A stretch of 64,000 bases of DNA. It comes from Herbaspirillum sp. DW155 (lineage in GTDB: Bacteria > Pseudomonadota > Gammaproteobacteria > Burkholderiales > Burkholderiaceae_D). Positions 30,235 to 41,066 of this stretch are shown here, piece after piece. The translations under genes were made by a program, and so were the position numbers. Below the pieces are notes generated by a model. The model did no database searches. It had not been told where the DNA came from and worked only from the letters and a program-made list of their open reading frames with translations. How positions within the stretch are numbered: the first letter of the stretch is position 1; the number at the start of each line of letters is the position of its first letter. The stretch lies in NCBI RefSeq assembly GCF_037076565.1, contig NZ_AP029028.1:1488001-1552000 (forward strand), written 5' to 3'.

Positions 30235-31830
30235 ATGACCGATCTCCTGACCCGCCGCCTGCAACAGCTTTCCCAGCCGCACCATCTTGCGCTGCTGGGG
30301 CAGGGCCTGCGCGGCGTGGAGCGGGAGACGCTGCGCGTGGATGCCCACGGCCATCTGGCCCGCACGCCCCATCCGCCGGCGCTGGGTTCGGCCCTGACCA
30401 ATGACCTGATCACCACCGATTATTCGGAAGCGCTGCTGGAATTCATCACCCCGGCCATGCCCGACATCGCCGATGCCCTGCAGCGCCTGGACGAAATCCA
30501 CCGCTTTGCCTACGCCAAGCTGGACGGCGAATTCCTCTGGAATGCCTCCATGCCCTGCGTGCTGCCGCCGGAAGACGAGATTCCCATCGCCTGGTATGGC
30601 AGCTCCCATATCGGCATGTTGAAGCACGTCTACCGCCGTGGCCTGGCGCTGCGCTATGGCCGCACCATGCAGTGCATCGCCGGGATTCACTACAATTTCT
30701 CCTTGAGTGAAGACCTGTGGGAAGTCCTGCGCGACGAGGACGATACCGTCGATCCTTCCCTGTCGCGCCGCGACTACCAGTCCGAGCGCTACATCGCCCT
30801 GATCCGCAACTTCCGCCGCTACAGCTGGCTGTTGATGTACCTGTTCGGTGCCTCGCCGGCGGTGGCGACCAATTTCCTGCGCGGCCGCCCGCATCAGCTG
30901 GAAACGCTCTCGGAAGACACGCTCTACCTGCCCCACGGCACCAGCCTGCGCATGAGCGACCTGGGTTACCAGAACCACGCCCAGGCCAACATCACGCCGC
31001 ACTACAACAACCTGCCGGCCTACATCCGCAGCCTGTCGCATGCGGTCAGCGAGCCCTATCCGCCCTATGAAGCCATCGGCACCAAGCGCGACGGCCAGTG
31101 GGTGCAGATCAATACCAACATCCTGCAGATCGAAAACGAGTTCTACTCCTCGATCCGCCCCAAGCGCGTCATCAACAGCGGCGAGCGCCCGGTGCAGGCG
31201 CTTTCGGCGCGCGGCGTGCAGTATGTGGAAGTGCGCTGCATGGATATCGATCCCTTCAATCCGCTGGGCATCGGCCTGGAAGCGGCGCGCTTCCTGGATG
31301 TGTTCCTGCACTTCCTGGCGCTGGAGTCGAGCTGCCTGACCTCGGACGAGGAGGGCGCGGAAAACCGCGCCAACTTCCTCGCCACCGTCAAGGACGGCCG
31401 CCGTCCCGGCCTGCAACTGCACTGCAAGGGCGAGTCCATCCTGCTGACCGACTGGGGCAATCAGTTGCTGGACCGCATGGCACCGGTGGCCGAGCTGCTG
31501 GACCGCCATCTGGGCGGCAGTCAGCACCGCGACAGCCTGGCCGCCCAGCGCGTCAAGCTGGCCGATCCCGACAGCACGCCCTCGGCGCGGGTATTGCGCG
31601 AGATCCGCGAAGCCGGAAACTCCTTCCCCGCCTATACCCTGGCCAACAGCCAGCGCCAGGCCGCAGAACTGATCGCCCGTCCGCTGCCGCCCTCCCGGAC
31701 GGCCGATTTCGTGGCCATCGCCCAGGCCTCGCTGGATGCCCAGCGCGACATCGAGCGCACTCAGGTCGGCGACTTCGATACCTTCGTCGCGGCTTACCGC
31801 GCCAGCACACTGGGCAACATCGCCATCTAA
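30235..31830 (+). CDS. gshA: Glutamate-cysteine ligase, gamma-proteobacterial type
   Basis: Catalyses the first, rate-limiting step of glutathione synthesis (glutamate + cysteine + ATP), in the cytosol. It is 531 residues, near the roughly 518 of E. coli GshA. Segments [43 protein letters not shown] and [17 protein letters not shown] are characteristic of this family rather than of the plant-type ligase. AAGGAC lies upstream of the ATG at 30235. gshB is not adjacent, so glutathione genes are split in this genome region. Confidence 0.95.
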   Translation: MTDLLTRRLQQLSQPHHLALLGQGLRGVERETLRVDAHGHLARTPHPPALGSALTNDLITTDYSEALLEFITPAMPDIADALQRLDEIHRFAYAKLDGEFLWNASMPCVLPPEDEIPIAWYGSSHIGMLKHVYRRGLALRYGRTMQCIAGIHYNFSLSEDLWEVLRDEDDTVDPSLSRRDYQSERYIALIRNFRRYSWLLMYLFGASPAVATNFLRGRPHQLETLSEDTLYLPHGTSLRMSDLGYQNHAQANITPHYNNLPAYIRSLSHAVSEPYPPYEAIGTKRDGQWVQINTNILQIENEFYSSIRPKRVINSGERPVQALSARGVQYVEVRCMDIDPFNPLGIGLEAARFLDVFLHFLALESSCLTSDEEGAENRANFLATVKDGRRPGLQLHCKGESILLTDWGNQLLDRMAPVAELLDRHLGGSQHRDSLAAQRVKLADPDSTPSARVLREIREAGNSFPAYTLANSQRQAAELIARPLPPSRTADFVAIAQASLDAQRDIERTQVGDFDTFVAAYRASTLGNIAI

Positions 31831-31889
31831 ATTGCCTGCATTTATATAGCGCAATAGTTGAACAGATAGCCGACAGATAGCCAACAAGC

Positions 31890-31918
31890 AACGCCTCGTC
31901 CCTGGACGAGGCGTTTTT
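31890..31918 (+). terminator. Intrinsic terminator of gshA
   Basis: AACGCCTCGTC pairs with GACGAGGCGTT around a 4-nt loop and is followed by a T-run. It lies about 60 bases after the gshA stop. Confidence 0.9.
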
Positions 31919-32145
31919 GCTGGTCGGACGGAAATGCCCGTCGTTGCTGGATGTGCAATTCTTTTCGTTCACTTTTAGTACGCCAAAAATGCTGTTTCAG
32001 GCGCTCCGACAGCCCTTTGCCGCATTGCAAACAGGGCAAGAAAACCGCGCCCGTACGCCGATATCGTAAAAATACGAGGCCCTGGAAGCCGCCATCCATG
32101 CCGCTTTGCAGCATATTTCCGCATTATGAAATTGATTATCGTAAT
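31919..32145. other. Non-coding upstream part of the aceE regulatory region
   Basis: The gap between gshA and aceE is about 550 bases. No conserved reading frame was seen. An A/T-rich patch from about 32125 leads into the promoter at 32146, and TTGAT/ATCAA arms surround it (32133-32157). Confidence 0.35.
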
Positions 32146-32173
32146 TTGAAAATCAAAAATTCCCTGATAAAAT
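32146..32173 (+). promoter_or_regulatory. Candidate sigma-70 promoter of aceE
   Basis: TTGAAA (32146-32151), a 16-bp spacer, and TAAAAT (32168-32173) preceded by an extended -10 TG at 32165. It lies about 200 bases upstream of aceE, leaving a long leader. No clear PdhR-type operator was found. Confidence 0.5.
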
Positions 32174-32377
32174 TCGTCGTCCACACGGCTGGAAGACCGT
32201 ACATTTAAGCCTGCTGCGCCGCCAAGGCCTTGCCCCACGGGCCGGGAAGGGTTGTGGCACAGGCAACACATGACGGCTTTTCCTGCATCACCTGCCGGCG
32301 GCATTGCTACCGAATGAACCGACCGACCCGCTGGTCCACCCGACCGGACGGATCTCTCAACAACCAGGAGACATGAC

Positions 32378-35074
32378 ATGTCAGCCCAAATCGATCAAGT
32401 TCTGGCGCAGGCCGCCAACGATCCCGATGTGATGGAAACCCAGGAGTGGCTCGACGCCCTCGAAGCAGTGATCGAAAAGGAAGGCCCGGATCGCGCCCAC
32501 TACCTGATGGAACGCATGGTCGATCTGGCCCGCCGTCGTGGCGCCCATATCCCCTTCTCCAGCAACACCGCCTACGTCAACACCATTCCGGCCGACCAGG
32601 GCGAGCACTGCCCGGGCAACCTGGAATATGAAGAGCGCCTGCGCTCCTGGATGCGCTGGAACGCCATGGCCATGGTGGTCAAGGCCAACCGTGTGGATGG
32701 CGACCTGGGTGGCCACCTGTCTTCCTTCGCCTCGCTGGCCAACATGCTGGGCATCGGCTTCAACCACTTCTGGCACGCCCCGACCGAAGACCACGGTGGC
32801 GACCTGTTGTACATCCAGGGCCACTCCTCGCCCGGTATCTACGCACGCGCCTTCCTGGAAGGCCGCCTGACCGAAGATCAGCTGATCCATTTCCGTCGCG
32901 AAGCCGACGGCAAGGGTTTGTCTTCCTACCCGCACCCCAAGCTGATGCCGGAATTCTGGCAGTTCCCGACCGTCTCCATGGGCCTGGGCCCCTTGATGGC
33001 GATCTACCAGGCGCGCTTCCTGAAGTACCTGCACGCCCGCGGCATCGCCAAGACCGACAACCGCAAGGTCTGGGCCTTCTGCGGCGACGGCGAAATGGAC
33101 GAGCCGGAATCGATGGGTGCCATCGGCATGGCCGGCCGTGAAAAACTGAACAATCTGGTCATCGTGGTCAACTGCAACCTGCAGCGCCTGGACGGTCCGG
33201 TGCGCGGCAACGGCAAGATCATCCAGGAACTGGAGTCCGACTTCCGCGGCGCCGGCTGGAACGTGGTCAAGGTCATCTGGGGCAGCGGCTGGGACGAGCT
33301 GCTGGCCAAGGACAAGGACGGCATCCTGCAGAAGGTCATGATGGAAACCGTCGACGGCGAGTACCAGAACTACAAGGCCAAGGACGGCGCCTATGTGCGC
33401 AAGCACTTCTTCGGCAAGCACCCCAAGCTGCTGGAGATGGTCTCCAAGATGTCCGACGACGACATCTGGCGCCTGACCCGTGGCGGCCACGACCCGCACA
33501 AGATCTACGCTGCCTTCAAGGTCGCCCAGGAATCCAAGGACCAGCCCACCGTGATCCTGGCCAAGTCCATCAAGGGCTATGGCTTCGGCAAGGCCGGCGA
33601 AGCGCGCAACACCGCGCACAACACCAAGAAACTGGACGACGAAGCCATCCGCGCCATGCGCGACCGCTTCCAGCTGCCGATCTCGGACGCTGAACTGCCG
33701 AACATCCCGTTCTTCAAGCCTGCTGACGACGCGCCGGAAATGCAGTACCTGCACGAGCGCCGCAAGGCCCTGGGTGGTTACCTGCCGCAACGCCGCGTGC
33801 ACGCCGACGAAAAGCTGCCGGTGCCGGAACTGTCGGCCTTCCAGGCCATGCTGGAACCCACTGCCGAAGGCCGTGAAATCTCCACCACCGCCGCTTATTC
33901 GCGCGTGCTGACCGCACTGCTGCGCGACCCCAACCTGGGCCCGCGCGTGGTGCCCATCATGGTCGACGAGTCGCGTACCTTCGGGATGGAAGGCCTGTTC
34001 CGCCAGATCGGCATCTTCAGCCAGGTCGGTCAGCTGTACGAACCGGTCGACAAGGACCAGGTGATGTACTACCGCGAAGACAAGGCCGGCCAGATCCTGC
34101 AGGAAGGCATCAACGAAGCGGGCGGCATGAGCTCGTGGATCGCTGCGGCGACCTCGTACTCGACCAACAACCGCGTGATGATTCCGTTCTACACCTACTA
34201 CTCCATGTTCGGTCTGCAGCGTATCGGCGACCTGGCCTGGGCAGCGGGTGACATGCGCGCACGCGGCTTCCTGATCGGCGGCACCGCCGGCCGTACCACC
34301 TTGAACGGTGAAGGCCTGCAGCACGAAGACGGCCACAGCCACGTGTTCGCTTCGGCCATTCCGAACTGCATCCCCTACGACCCGACCTTCGCCCACGAAG
34401 TCGCCGTGATCATCCATGACGGCCTGCGCCGCATGGTGGCCAACCAGGAGGACGTGTTCTACTACATCACCGTGATGAACGAGAACTACGGCCACCCCGG
34501 CATCAAGCCGGGCCAGGAAGAGGGCATCATCAAGGGCCTGTACCTGTTGAACGAAGGCGGCAAAGAAAACAAGCTGCGCGTGCAACTGCTGGGTTCGGGC
34601 ACCATCCTGCGCGAAGTCATCGCCGCCGCCGACCTGCTGCGTGATGACTGGAAGGTCGACGCCGACGTCTGGTCCGCACCGTCCTTCACCCTGCTGGCGC
34701 GCGATGGCCAGGACGTGGAACGCTGGAACATGCTGCACCCGGCCGAGGCCCCCAAGAAGAGCTACTTCGAGCAATCGCTGGAAGGCAGCGAAGGTCCGAT
34801 CGTGGTCTCCACCGACTACATGCGCACCTACGCCGAGCAGGTCCGCGCCTTCGTGCCGAAGGGCCGTTCGTACAAGGTGCTGGGCACCGACGGCTATGGC
34901 CGTTCGGACACCCGCGCCAAGCTGCGTGAGTTCTTCGAAGTGAACCGTTACTTCGTGACCGTGGCCGCCCTGAAGTCGCTGGCCGATGAAGGCAAGATCA
35001 AGCCGGAAGTGGTGGCGCAAGCCATCGCCAAGTACGGTATCGATCCCAACAAGCCGAACCCGGTGACCCTGTAA
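32378..35074 (+). CDS. aceE: Pyruvate dehydrogenase E1 component, homodimeric type
   Basis: The thiamine-diphosphate enzyme that decarboxylates pyruvate and acetylates the lipoyl groups of AceF. It is 898 residues, close to E. coli AceE (887). It has IPFSSNTAYVNTIP, HSSPGIYARAFLEG, the ThDP motif GDGEMDEPESMGAI ending in NCNLQRLDGPVRGNGKI, and RTTLNGEGLQHEDGHSH. CCAGGAG precedes the ATG at 32378. It is the first gene of the aceE-aceF-lpdA cluster that feeds acetyl-CoA into central metabolism. Confidence 0.97.
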   Translation: MSAQIDQVLAQAANDPDVMETQEWLDALEAVIEKEGPDRAHYLMERMVDLARRRGAHIPFSSNTAYVNTIPADQGEHCPGNLEYEERLRSWMRWNAMAMVVKANRVDGDLGGHLSSFASLANMLGIGFNHFWHAPTEDHGGDLLYIQGHSSPGIYARAFLEGRLTEDQLIHFRREADGKGLSSYPHPKLMPEFWQFPTVSMGLGPLMAIYQARFLKYLHARGIAKTDNRKVWAFCGDGEMDEPESMGAIGMAGREKLNNLVIVVNCNLQRLDGPVRGNGKIIQELESDFRGAGWNVVKVIWGSGWDELLAKDKDGILQKVMMETVDGEYQNYKAKDGAYVRKHFFGKHPKLLEMVSKMSDDDIWRLTRGGHDPHKIYAAFKVAQESKDQPTVILAKSIKGYGFGKAGEARNTAHNTKKLDDEAIRAMRDRFQLPISDAELPNIPFFKPADDAPEMQYLHERRKALGGYLPQRRVHADEKLPVPELSAFQAMLEPTAEGREISTTAAYSRVLTALLRDPNLGPRVVPIMVDESRTFGMEGLFRQIGIFSQVGQLYEPVDKDQVMYYREDKAGQILQEGINEAGGMSSWIAAATSYSTNNRVMIPFYTYYSMFGLQRIGDLAWAAGDMRARGFLIGGTAGRTTLNGEGLQHEDGHSHVFASAIPNCIPYDPTFAHEVAVIIHDGLRRMVANQEDVFYYITVMNENYGHPGIKPGQEEGIIKGLYLLNEGGKENKLRVQLLGSGTILREVIAAADLLRDDWKVDADVWSAPSFTLLARDGQDVERWNMLHPAEAPKKSYFEQSLEGSEGPIVVSTDYMRTYAEQVRAFVPKGRSYKVLGTDGYGRSDTRAKLREFFEVNRYFVTVAALKSLADEGKIKPEVVAQAIAKYGIDPNKPNPVTL

Positions 35075-35090
35075 GGACTGCCTGACCGAC

Positions 35091-35123
35091 CATCCCCGCC
35101 TCAGCCTGCTGATCGCGGGGATG
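35091..35123 (+). promoter_or_regulatory. Intercistronic hairpin between aceE and aceF
   Basis: CATCCCCGC (35091-35099) pairs perfectly with GCGGGGATG (35115-35123) around a 15-nt loop. With no T-run it is more likely an RNA-stability or processing element than a terminator. Confidence 0.5.
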
Positions 35124-35238
35124 TGTCGTGTCTGGAACTGCCACCCCAACGGGGAGGTCCGCTGCCCCGGCAGCACTTTCCCTAAGCGAATACTTCTCCC
35201 GGCCCAGCGCCTGGGAACAGAACAACGGAGCGCATCAG

Positions 35239-36897
35239 ATGAGTCAAGTCGAAGTAAAAGTCCCGGACATCGGCGATTTCAAGGAAGTCGAAGTCATTGA
35301 GGTGATGGTCAAGGTCGGTGACACGATCAAGGTCGACCAGTCGCTGATCACGGTCGAATCCGACAAGGCCAGCATGGAAATCCCGTCCAGCCAGGCGGGC
35401 GTGGTCAAGGAAATCAAAGTCAAGGTCGGCGACAAGGTGGCCGAAGGCTCGTTGCTGGTGATCGTCGAAGGCGAGGGCGCTGCTGCTCCCGCCGCCGCAC
35501 CGCAAGCCGCCGCTGCTGCGCCTGCCGCCGCGCAGGCTTCTGCCCCAGCACCTGCCCCTGCCGCTGCACCGGCAGCCGCTGCCGGCGGTACCGTCGAGAT
35601 CGAAGTCCCGGACATCGGCGACTTCAAGGAAGTCGAAGTCATCGAAGTGATGGTCAAGGTCGGCGATACCGTCAAGGCCGAGCAGTCGCTGTTGACCGTG
35701 GAATCCGACAAGGCCAGCATGGAGATCCCCTCCAGCCACGCCGGCGTGATCAAGGAACTGAAGGTCAAGCTGGGTGACAAGGTATCCAAGGGCAGCATCA
35801 TCGCCACCATCGAAGCTGCAGGCAGTGCACCTGCTGCGGCTCCCGCGGCTCCCGCTGCTGCGCCTGCAGCCGCCCCTGCTGCTGCACCGGCTCCTGCCGC
35901 TGCACCCGCAACGGCTGCCGCCGTGCCGGCCATCGCCACCGCTTCGGCCACCAGCACCGGTGGCAAGGCCCACGCTTCGCCTTCCGTGCGCAAGTTCGCC
36001 CGTGAACTGGGTGTGGACCTGTCGCGCGTGCCGGCCACCGGCCCCAAGGGCCGCATCCTGCAATTGGACGTGCAGAACTTCGTCAAGGGCGTCATGGCCG
36101 GTTCCACCCCGGTGGCGGCGTCCGCACCGGCGACCAATGGCAGCGGCTCGGGCATGAACCTGCTGCCGTGGCCGTCGCTGGACTTCAGCAAGTTCGGTGA
36201 AACCGAACTGCAACCGCTGTCGCGCATCAAGAAGATCAGCGGCCCCAACCTGCATCGCAACTGGGTGATGATCCCCCACGTGACGCAGTTCGACGAAGCC
36301 GACGTGACCGAGCTGGAAGAATTCCGCAAGACCTCCAACGACGCCTTCGCCAAGGCCAAGTCGCCGGTCAAGCTGACCATGCTGGCCTTCGTCATCAAGG
36401 CCAGCGTCTCGGCCCTGAAGAAATTCCCAGCCTTCAATGCGTCTCTGGACGAGAAGGGCGAGAACCTGATCCTGAAGAAGTACTACAACATCGGCTTCGC
36501 TGCCGATACCCCGAATGGCCTGGTGGTCCCGGTCATCAAGAACGCCGACCAGAAGAGCATCGGCCAGATCGCCACCGAAATGGGCGAACTGTCCGCACAG
36601 GCCCGCGACGGCAAGTTGAAGCCCGCCGACATGCAAGGCGCGACCTTCACCATCTCCTCGCTGGGTGGCATTGGCGGTACCGCCTTCACGCCCATCATCA
36701 ATGCGCCGGAAGTGGCGATCCTGGGTCTGTCCAAGTCGATCACCAAGCCGGTGTGGGACGGCAAGCAGTTCGTGCCGCGCCTGATGCTGCCGACCTCGCT
36801 GTCCTATGACCATCGCGTCATCGACGGCGCCATGGGCGCGCGCTTCTCGGCCTACCTGGCCGACGTGCTGGGCGATCTGCGCAAGTCGCTCCTCTAA
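35239..36897 (+). CDS. aceF: Pyruvate dehydrogenase E2, dihydrolipoamide acetyltransferase
   Basis: The core acetyltransferase of the complex, 552 residues. Two lipoyl domains are visible, about residues 1-76 and 118-195, each with the lipoylated Lys in [12 protein letters not shown] (Lys43 and Lys158). Ala/Pro-rich flexible linkers separate them. A peripheral-subunit-binding domain follows ([30 protein letters not shown]). The catalytic domain carries the active-site His in DHRVIDG near residue 525. GGAG precedes the ATG at 35239. The two lipoyl domains are almost identical in DNA to that of lpdA downstream. Confidence 0.96.
   Translation: MSQVEVKVPDIGDFKEVEVIEVMVKVGDTIKVDQSLITVESDKASMEIPSSQAGVVKEIKVKVGDKVAEGSLLVIVEGEGAAAPAAAPQAAAAAPAAAQASAPAPAPAAAPAAAAGGTVEIEVPDIGDFKEVEVIEVMVKVGDTVKAEQSLLTVESDKASMEIPSSHAGVIKELKVKLGDKVSKGSIIATIEAAGSAPAAAPAAPAAAPAAAPAAAPAPAAAPATAAAVPAIATASATSTGGKAHASPSVRKFARELGVDLSRVPATGPKGRILQLDVQNFVKGVMAGSTPVAASAPATNGSGSGMNLLPWPSLDFSKFGETELQPLSRIKKISGPNLHRNWVMIPHVTQFDEADVTELEEFRKTSNDAFAKAKSPVKLTMLAFVIKASVSALKKFPAFNASLDEKGENLILKKYYNIGFAADTPNGLVVPVIKNADQKSIGQIATEMGELSAQARDGKLKPADMQGATFTISSLGGIGGTAFTPIINAPEVAILGLSKSITKPVWDGKQFVPRLMLPTSLSYDHRVIDGAMGARFSAYLADVLGDLRKSLL
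35265..35415 (+). repeat. Lipoyl-domain repeat, copy 1 (aceF)
   Basis: Encodes [19 protein letters not shown] through the [13 protein letters not shown] segment. Copy 3 in lpdA (about 36953-37103) differs by only a few mostly third-position bases; copy 2 lies at about 35613-35757. The close DNA match suggests duplication with continuing homogenisation. Confidence 0.7.
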
Positions 36898-36927
36898 GCC
36901 ACCACCGAACATTACGGAGTCAGGACA

Positions 36928-38712
36928 ATGAGTCTCTCTGAAGTCAAGGTCCCCGATATCGGGGATTTCAAGGAAGTCGAAGTCATCGAGGTGATGGTCA
37001 AGGTCGGCGACACCATCAAGGTGGACCAGTCGCTGATCACGGTCGAATCCGACAAGGCCAGCATGGAAATCCCGTCCAGCCAGGCCGGCGTGGTCAAGGA
37101 ACTGAAGGTCAAGGTCGGTGACAAGGTGGCCGAAGGTTCGCTGCTGTTGCTGGTGGAAGCGGCCGGCGAAGCCGCTGCAGCCCCGGCTCCGGCCGCAGCA
37201 CCAGCCCCAGCCCCGGCTGCAGCCGCAGCGCCTGCTCCGGCAGCCGCTCCCGCTGCCGCACCGACGGCAGCCAGCTTCGGCGGCAGCGCCGACGTGCAGT
37301 GTGACGTGATGGTGCTGGGCGGTGGCCCCGGTGGTTACTCGGCCGCCTTCCGCGCCGCCGACCTGGGCCTGAACACCGTCATCGTCGAGCGTGAATCCAC
37401 GCTCGGTGGCGTCTGCCTCAATGTCGGCTGCATCCCCTCCAAGGCGCTGCTGCACGTGGCCGCCGTGATCGACGAGACGGCGGCAATGGCTTCGCATGGC
37501 GTCACCTTCGGCAAGCCCGAGATCGACATCGACAAGCTGCGCGCCTACAAGGACAAGGTGATCGGCACCATGACCGGTGGTCTGGCCGGCATGGCCAAGG
37601 CCCGCAAGGTGGCCGTGGTCAATGGCGACGGCCAGTTCGCCGGTCCCAACCATATTGAAGTCACCGCTGCGGATGGCAGCAAGAAGGTGGTGCAGTTCAA
37701 GCACGCCATCATCGCCGCCGGTTCCTCGGTGGTGAACCTGCCCTTCGTGCCGCAGGATCCGCGCATCGTCGATTCGACCGGTGCGCTGGAACTGCGTCAG
37801 GTGCCCAAGCGCATGCTGGTCATCGGCGGCGGCATCATCGGTCTGGAAATGGCCACCGTTTATTCCACCCTGGGTGCGCGCATCGATGTGGTCGAGATGA
37901 TGGATGGCCTGATGCAGGGCGCCGACCGCGATATGGTCAAGGTCTGGCAGAAGTTCAACGAGAAGCGCTTCGATAACGTCATGGTCAAGACCAAGACCGT
38001 GGCCGTGGAAGCCCTGCCCGAAGGCATCAAGGTCACTTTCGAAGCCGCTGAAGCCGGTGCCACCGCACCCGAGCCGCAACTGTACGACCTGGTGCTGGTG
38101 GCCGTGGGCCGCAGCCCCAACGGCAAGAAGCTGTCGGCCGACAAGGCTGGCGTGATCGTCTCGGATCGCGGCTTCATCGCTGTCGACAAGCAGATGCGCA
38201 CCAACGTCCCGCACATCTTCGCCATCGGCGACCTGGTGGGTCAGCCCATGCTGGCGCACAAGGCGGTGCACGAAGGCCACGTGGCAGCCGAGGCGATTGC
38301 CGGCGAGAAGAGCTTCTTCGACGCCAGCGTCATTCCGTCGGTGGCTTATACCGATCCGGAAGTGGCATGGGTCGGCGTGACCGAAGACGAAGCCAAGGCC
38401 AAGGGCATCAAGATCGAGAAGGGCCACTTCCCGTGGGCCGCTTCCGGTCGCGCCGTGGCCAATGGCCGTTCGGAAGGCTTCACCAAGCTGCTCTTCGATG
38501 CCGAGACCCATCGCATCATCGGTGGCGGCATCGTCGGCACGCACGCTGGCGACATGATCGGCGAGGTGGCGCTGGCCATCGAGATGGGCGCCGATGCGGT
38601 CGATATCGGCAAGACCATCCACCCGCACCCGACCCTGGGCGAGTCCCTGGGCATGGCGGCGGAAGTGGCAGAAGGGCATTGCACGGACTTGCCGCCGCAG
38701 CGCAAGAAGTAA
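36928..38712 (+). CDS. lpdA: Dihydrolipoyl dehydrogenase with N-terminal lipoyl domain
   Basis: The E3 flavoprotein that reoxidises dihydrolipoyl groups with NAD. It is 594 residues, longer than the usual roughly 475 because residues 1-78 form a lipoyl domain (lipoyl Lys43 in [11 protein letters not shown]) joined by an Ala/Pro linker (about 80-120). The FAD motif [11 protein letters not shown] is near 131, the redox disulfide in [13 protein letters not shown] near 160, and the base His in [11 protein letters not shown] near the end. It starts 30 bases after aceF. Lipoyl-E3 fusions are known in several betaproteobacteria and some other bacteria. Confidence 0.96.
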   Translation: MSLSEVKVPDIGDFKEVEVIEVMVKVGDTIKVDQSLITVESDKASMEIPSSQAGVVKELKVKVGDKVAEGSLLLLVEAAGEAAAAPAPAAAPAPAPAAAAAPAPAAAPAAAPTAASFGGSADVQCDVMVLGGGPGGYSAAFRAADLGLNTVIVERESTLGGVCLNVGCIPSKALLHVAAVIDETAAMASHGVTFGKPEIDIDKLRAYKDKVIGTMTGGLAGMAKARKVAVVNGDGQFAGPNHIEVTAADGSKKVVQFKHAIIAAGSSVVNLPFVPQDPRIVDSTGALELRQVPKRMLVIGGGIIGLEMATVYSTLGARIDVVEMMDGLMQGADRDMVKVWQKFNEKRFDNVMVKTKTVAVEALPEGIKVTFEAAEAGATAPEPQLYDLVLVAVGRSPNGKKLSADKAGVIVSDRGFIAVDKQMRTNVPHIFAIGDLVGQPMLAHKAVHEGHVAAEAIAGEKSFFDASVIPSVAYTDPEVAWVGVTEDEAKAKGIKIEKGHFPWAASGRAVANGRSEGFTKLLFDAETHRIIGGGIVGTHAGDMIGEVALAIEMGADAVDIGKTIHPHPTLGESLGMAAEVAEGHCTDLPPQRKK

Positions 38713-38732
38713 GCAGCGACCGGCAGCAGCAA

Positions 38733-38764
38733 AAAAATGGCGGACCCTCGGGTCCGCCATTTTT
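38733..38764. terminator. Bidirectional intrinsic terminator after lpdA
   Basis: ATGGCGGACC (38737-38746) pairs with GGTCCGCCAT (38751-38760), extended by A/T pairs and flanked by A and T runs. It also ends the convergent MFS gene. Confidence 0.9.
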
Positions 38765-38786
38765 CATTCTTGCCGAAGCTGTGGGA

Positions 38787-40094
38787 TCAGGCGTTCCGGG
38801 GAGCAGCCGTCGCCAGCTCCTTGCCGCGATACAGCACCAGCGTAGCGATCAGGCCGCAGACCGCCGCAAAGCTCATCCAGTAACCCGGCGCGGCCTTGTC
38901 ACCCGATGTTTCGATCAGCCAGGTCGAGACCAGCGGCGTGAAACCGCCGAAGATTGCGGTGGCCAGGCTGTAGGCCAGCGAGAAGCCCACCGTGCGCACG
39001 TGCGCCGGCATCACTTCGGTCAGCGCCACGACGGCCGCGCCGTTGTAGCTGGCGTAGAGGAAGGAGAGCCACAGTTCGGTGATCAGCAGGTTCTTGAAGC
39101 TGATGTCCGATACCAGCCATGACATCACCGGATAGGCCGTCAGCAAGGTCAAGAGCGTGAAGGCCACCAGCACCGGACGGCGTCCAACGCGGTCCGACAG
39201 CGCGCCCATGACGGGCAGCCAGCAGAAGTTGGACAAGCCCACGCAGAAGGTCACGATGAGACTGTCCGAAGCCGACAGCTTGAGCACGTTCTTGCCGAAG
39301 GTCGGCGTGTAGACCGTGATGAGATAGAACGAGACGGTCGTCATCACCACCATCATCATGCCGGCCACCACGATCTTCCAGTTCTGGGCGATGGAGGCCA
39401 TGATTTCGCCAAAGCCCGGATGACGCTTGCGGGCCAGGAATTCTTCCGTTTCCTGCAGGGAGCGACGGATGATGAAGATAGCCGGCACGATCATGCAGCC
39501 GATGAAGAAGGGAATGCGCCAGCCCCATTCGCTGATCTGCGCCGGCGAGAGCCACTGGCTGACCAGATAGCCGATCAAGGCGGACGCCATGATGGCCGCC
39601 TGCTGGCTGGCCGACTGCCAGCTCACGTAAAAGCCCTTGTTGCCGGGCGTGGCCATCTCGGCCAGATAGACCGACACCCCGCCCAGCTCCACCCCCGCCG
39701 AAAAGCCCTGCAGCAATCGCCCCGTGAGCACCAGGATCGGTGCCGCCATGCCGATGGTGGCATAGCCGGGCACGAAGGCAATCAACAGGGTGCCGATGGC
39801 CATGATGGCCAGCGTGACGATGAGTCCCTGGCGACGGCCCACGCGGTCGATGTAGCTGCCCAGGATGATGGCGCCCAGCGGCCGCATCAGGAAGCCCGCA
39901 CCGAAGGTGCCGAAGGTCAGGATCAGCGAAACGAACTCGTTGTCCGACGGGAAGAAGGTCCTGGAGATGTAGCTGGCATAGAAGCCATACAGGAAGAAGT
40001 CGAACATCTCCAGGAAGTTGCCGCTGGTCACGCGCAGGACGGTGGACAGCTTGGAATGCTTGGCGGTGCTGCTTGTTTTGGTTGTTGTGTTCAT
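38787..40094 (-). CDS. MFS metabolite:proton symporter, citrate/tricarballylate type
   Basis: A transporter of 435 residues with 12 predicted membrane helices. Family signatures are [15 protein letters not shown] near the start, [14 protein letters not shown] in the 2-3 loop, [15 protein letters not shown] in helix 4 and [14 protein letters not shown] in the 8-9 loop. This pattern belongs to the metabolite:H+ symporter group that includes CitA and TcuC. An organic acid such as citrate or tricarballylate is a likely substrate. It lies 57 bases downstream of a ModA-like binding protein on the same strand, an unusual partner for an MFS carrier. Confidence 0.85.
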   Translation of the reverse strand: MNTTTKTSSTAKHSKLSTVLRVTSGNFLEMFDFFLYGFYASYISRTFFPSDNEFVSLILTFGTFGAGFLMRPLGAIILGSYIDRVGRRQGLIVTLAIMAIGTLLIAFVPGYATIGMAAPILVLTGRLLQGFSAGVELGGVSVYLAEMATPGNKGFYVSWQSASQQAAIMASALIGYLVSQWLSPAQISEWGWRIPFFIGCMIVPAIFIIRRSLQETEEFLARKRHPGFGEIMASIAQNWKIVVAGMMMVVMTTVSFYLITVYTPTFGKNVLKLSASDSLIVTFCVGLSNFCWLPVMGALSDRVGRRPVLVAFTLLTLLTAYPVMSWLVSDISFKNLLITELWLSFLYASYNGAAVVALTEVMPAHVRTVGFSLAYSLATAIFGGFTPLVSTWLIETSGDKAAPGYWMSFAAVCGLIATLVLYRGKELATAAPRNA

Positions 40095-40151
40095 GTCGGT
40101 CTCTCTCGTTCTCTCTTTAAGGCAGTACTTCGACGCGTTCCTTCACATTCT

Positions 40152-40958
40152 TCAGCGGCGCGCCGGATCCAGGCCGGATGCCTTGATGGCCGCCTCAGCT
40201 TCCGGGGAAGAGAGGAAGTCCAGCAATTGCCTGGCCGCTTCGGGCTCATGGGTGCCGACCACCACACCGGCGGAGAAGGGCGTGAGCTGCTGGGCACTCT
40301 CGGGGATGGGGCCGATGATGTCGATGCCCTTGATCGGCTTGAGTTCGGAGATCTGCTGCAAGCCCACTTCGGCCTCGCCACGGGCGATCACTTCGCCTAC
40401 CGGTTCTGCCGGGATCATGCGGCCCTTGTAGGCCATCTGCTGGTCGATGCCCAGACGCTTGAACAGCTTGGTGGAGAGGAAGACGCCGCTGGCGCTGTCG
40501 GAGTAGACCACAGAATGGGCGGTCAGCAGCGTACGCTTGAAGGCATCGATCGTGGAGATGTCCGGCTTGGGCGCGCCCGCCTTGACAGCCAGGCCGATGC
40601 GCGAGAGGGCCAGTAGCTTGTGCCCGGACTTGGAGACCTTGCCTTCGGCCACCAGCTTGTCCAGCGAGTCGCCCACCATGATGACCACATCGATCTGCTC
40701 ACCGCGCTTCATGCGGTTGGGAATGGCTTGCGGCGTTTCGCCCATGGAGGGGCCCCAGCCGGAGATGAGTTTGTGACCGGTCTTCTGTTCGAAGACAGGG
40801 GCCAGTGCCTTGTAGGCGGCGGCAAAGCCACCGGAGCTGACCACGTGGAGGTCGGCGGCAGCGGCCAGGGAAGTCATCGCGCCCAGGGCCAGGGTCAGGA
40901 CGCTGCGTTGGAAAAGCGAAGTGCGCAGGGTGCGCGCAGTGGGAGCGGAACGGATCAT
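40152..40958 (-). CDS. ModA-like periplasmic substrate-binding protein without ABC partners
   Basis: A type-2 periplasmic binding protein of 268 residues with a signal peptide (FQRSVLTLALGAMTSLAAAA). The mature start DLHVVSSGGFAAAYKALAPVF resembles the molybdate-binding (SBP_bac_11) family. The genes beside it encode an MFS symporter and a LysR regulator, not ABC permease or ATPase subunits. It may deliver an organic acid to the symporter or act as a sensor; molybdate binding should not be assumed. AGGAGATCCGC precedes the ATG at 40958. Confidence 0.8.
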   Translation of the reverse strand: MIRSAPTARTLRTSLFQRSVLTLALGAMTSLAAAADLHVVSSGGFAAAYKALAPVFEQKTGHKLISGWGPSMGETPQAIPNRMKRGEQIDVVIMVGDSLDKLVAEGKVSKSGHKLLALSRIGLAVKAGAPKPDISTIDAFKRTLLTAHSVVYSDSASGVFLSTKLFKRLGIDQQMAYKGRMIPAEPVGEVIARGEAEVGLQQISELKPIKGIDIIGPIPESAQQLTPFSAGVVVGTHEPEAARQLLDFLSSPEAEAAIKASGLDPARR

Positions 40959-41034
40959 GCGGATCTCCTGTTGGCGTGTTATTTCGACGTTTTGGGGATG
41001 AGACCCGGCAGTTTGCGTAGAATCGGCTGAAAAG

Positions 41035-41048
41035 TTAATTGCAATTAA
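41035..41048. promoter_or_regulatory. Palindromic operator between the binding-protein and LysR genes
   Basis: TTAATTGCAATTAA is a perfect 14-bp palindrome that contains the LysR T-N11-A pattern. It lies 19 bases upstream of the LysR start, within the 108-base divergent intergenic region, so it probably binds that regulator. Confidence 0.65.
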
Positions 41049-41066
41049 TCTGAGGATTGATAAAAA

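Noticed and set aside
35265-37103. CRISPR-like or satellite repeat
   Set aside because: The repeats are in-frame lipoyl-domain coding sequence, not regularly spaced short repeats.
35182-38760. Long minus-strand open frame across aceF and lpdA
   Set aside because: It is the reverse complement of lipoyl and Ala/Pro linker coding sequence, so its repeats only mirror those genes.
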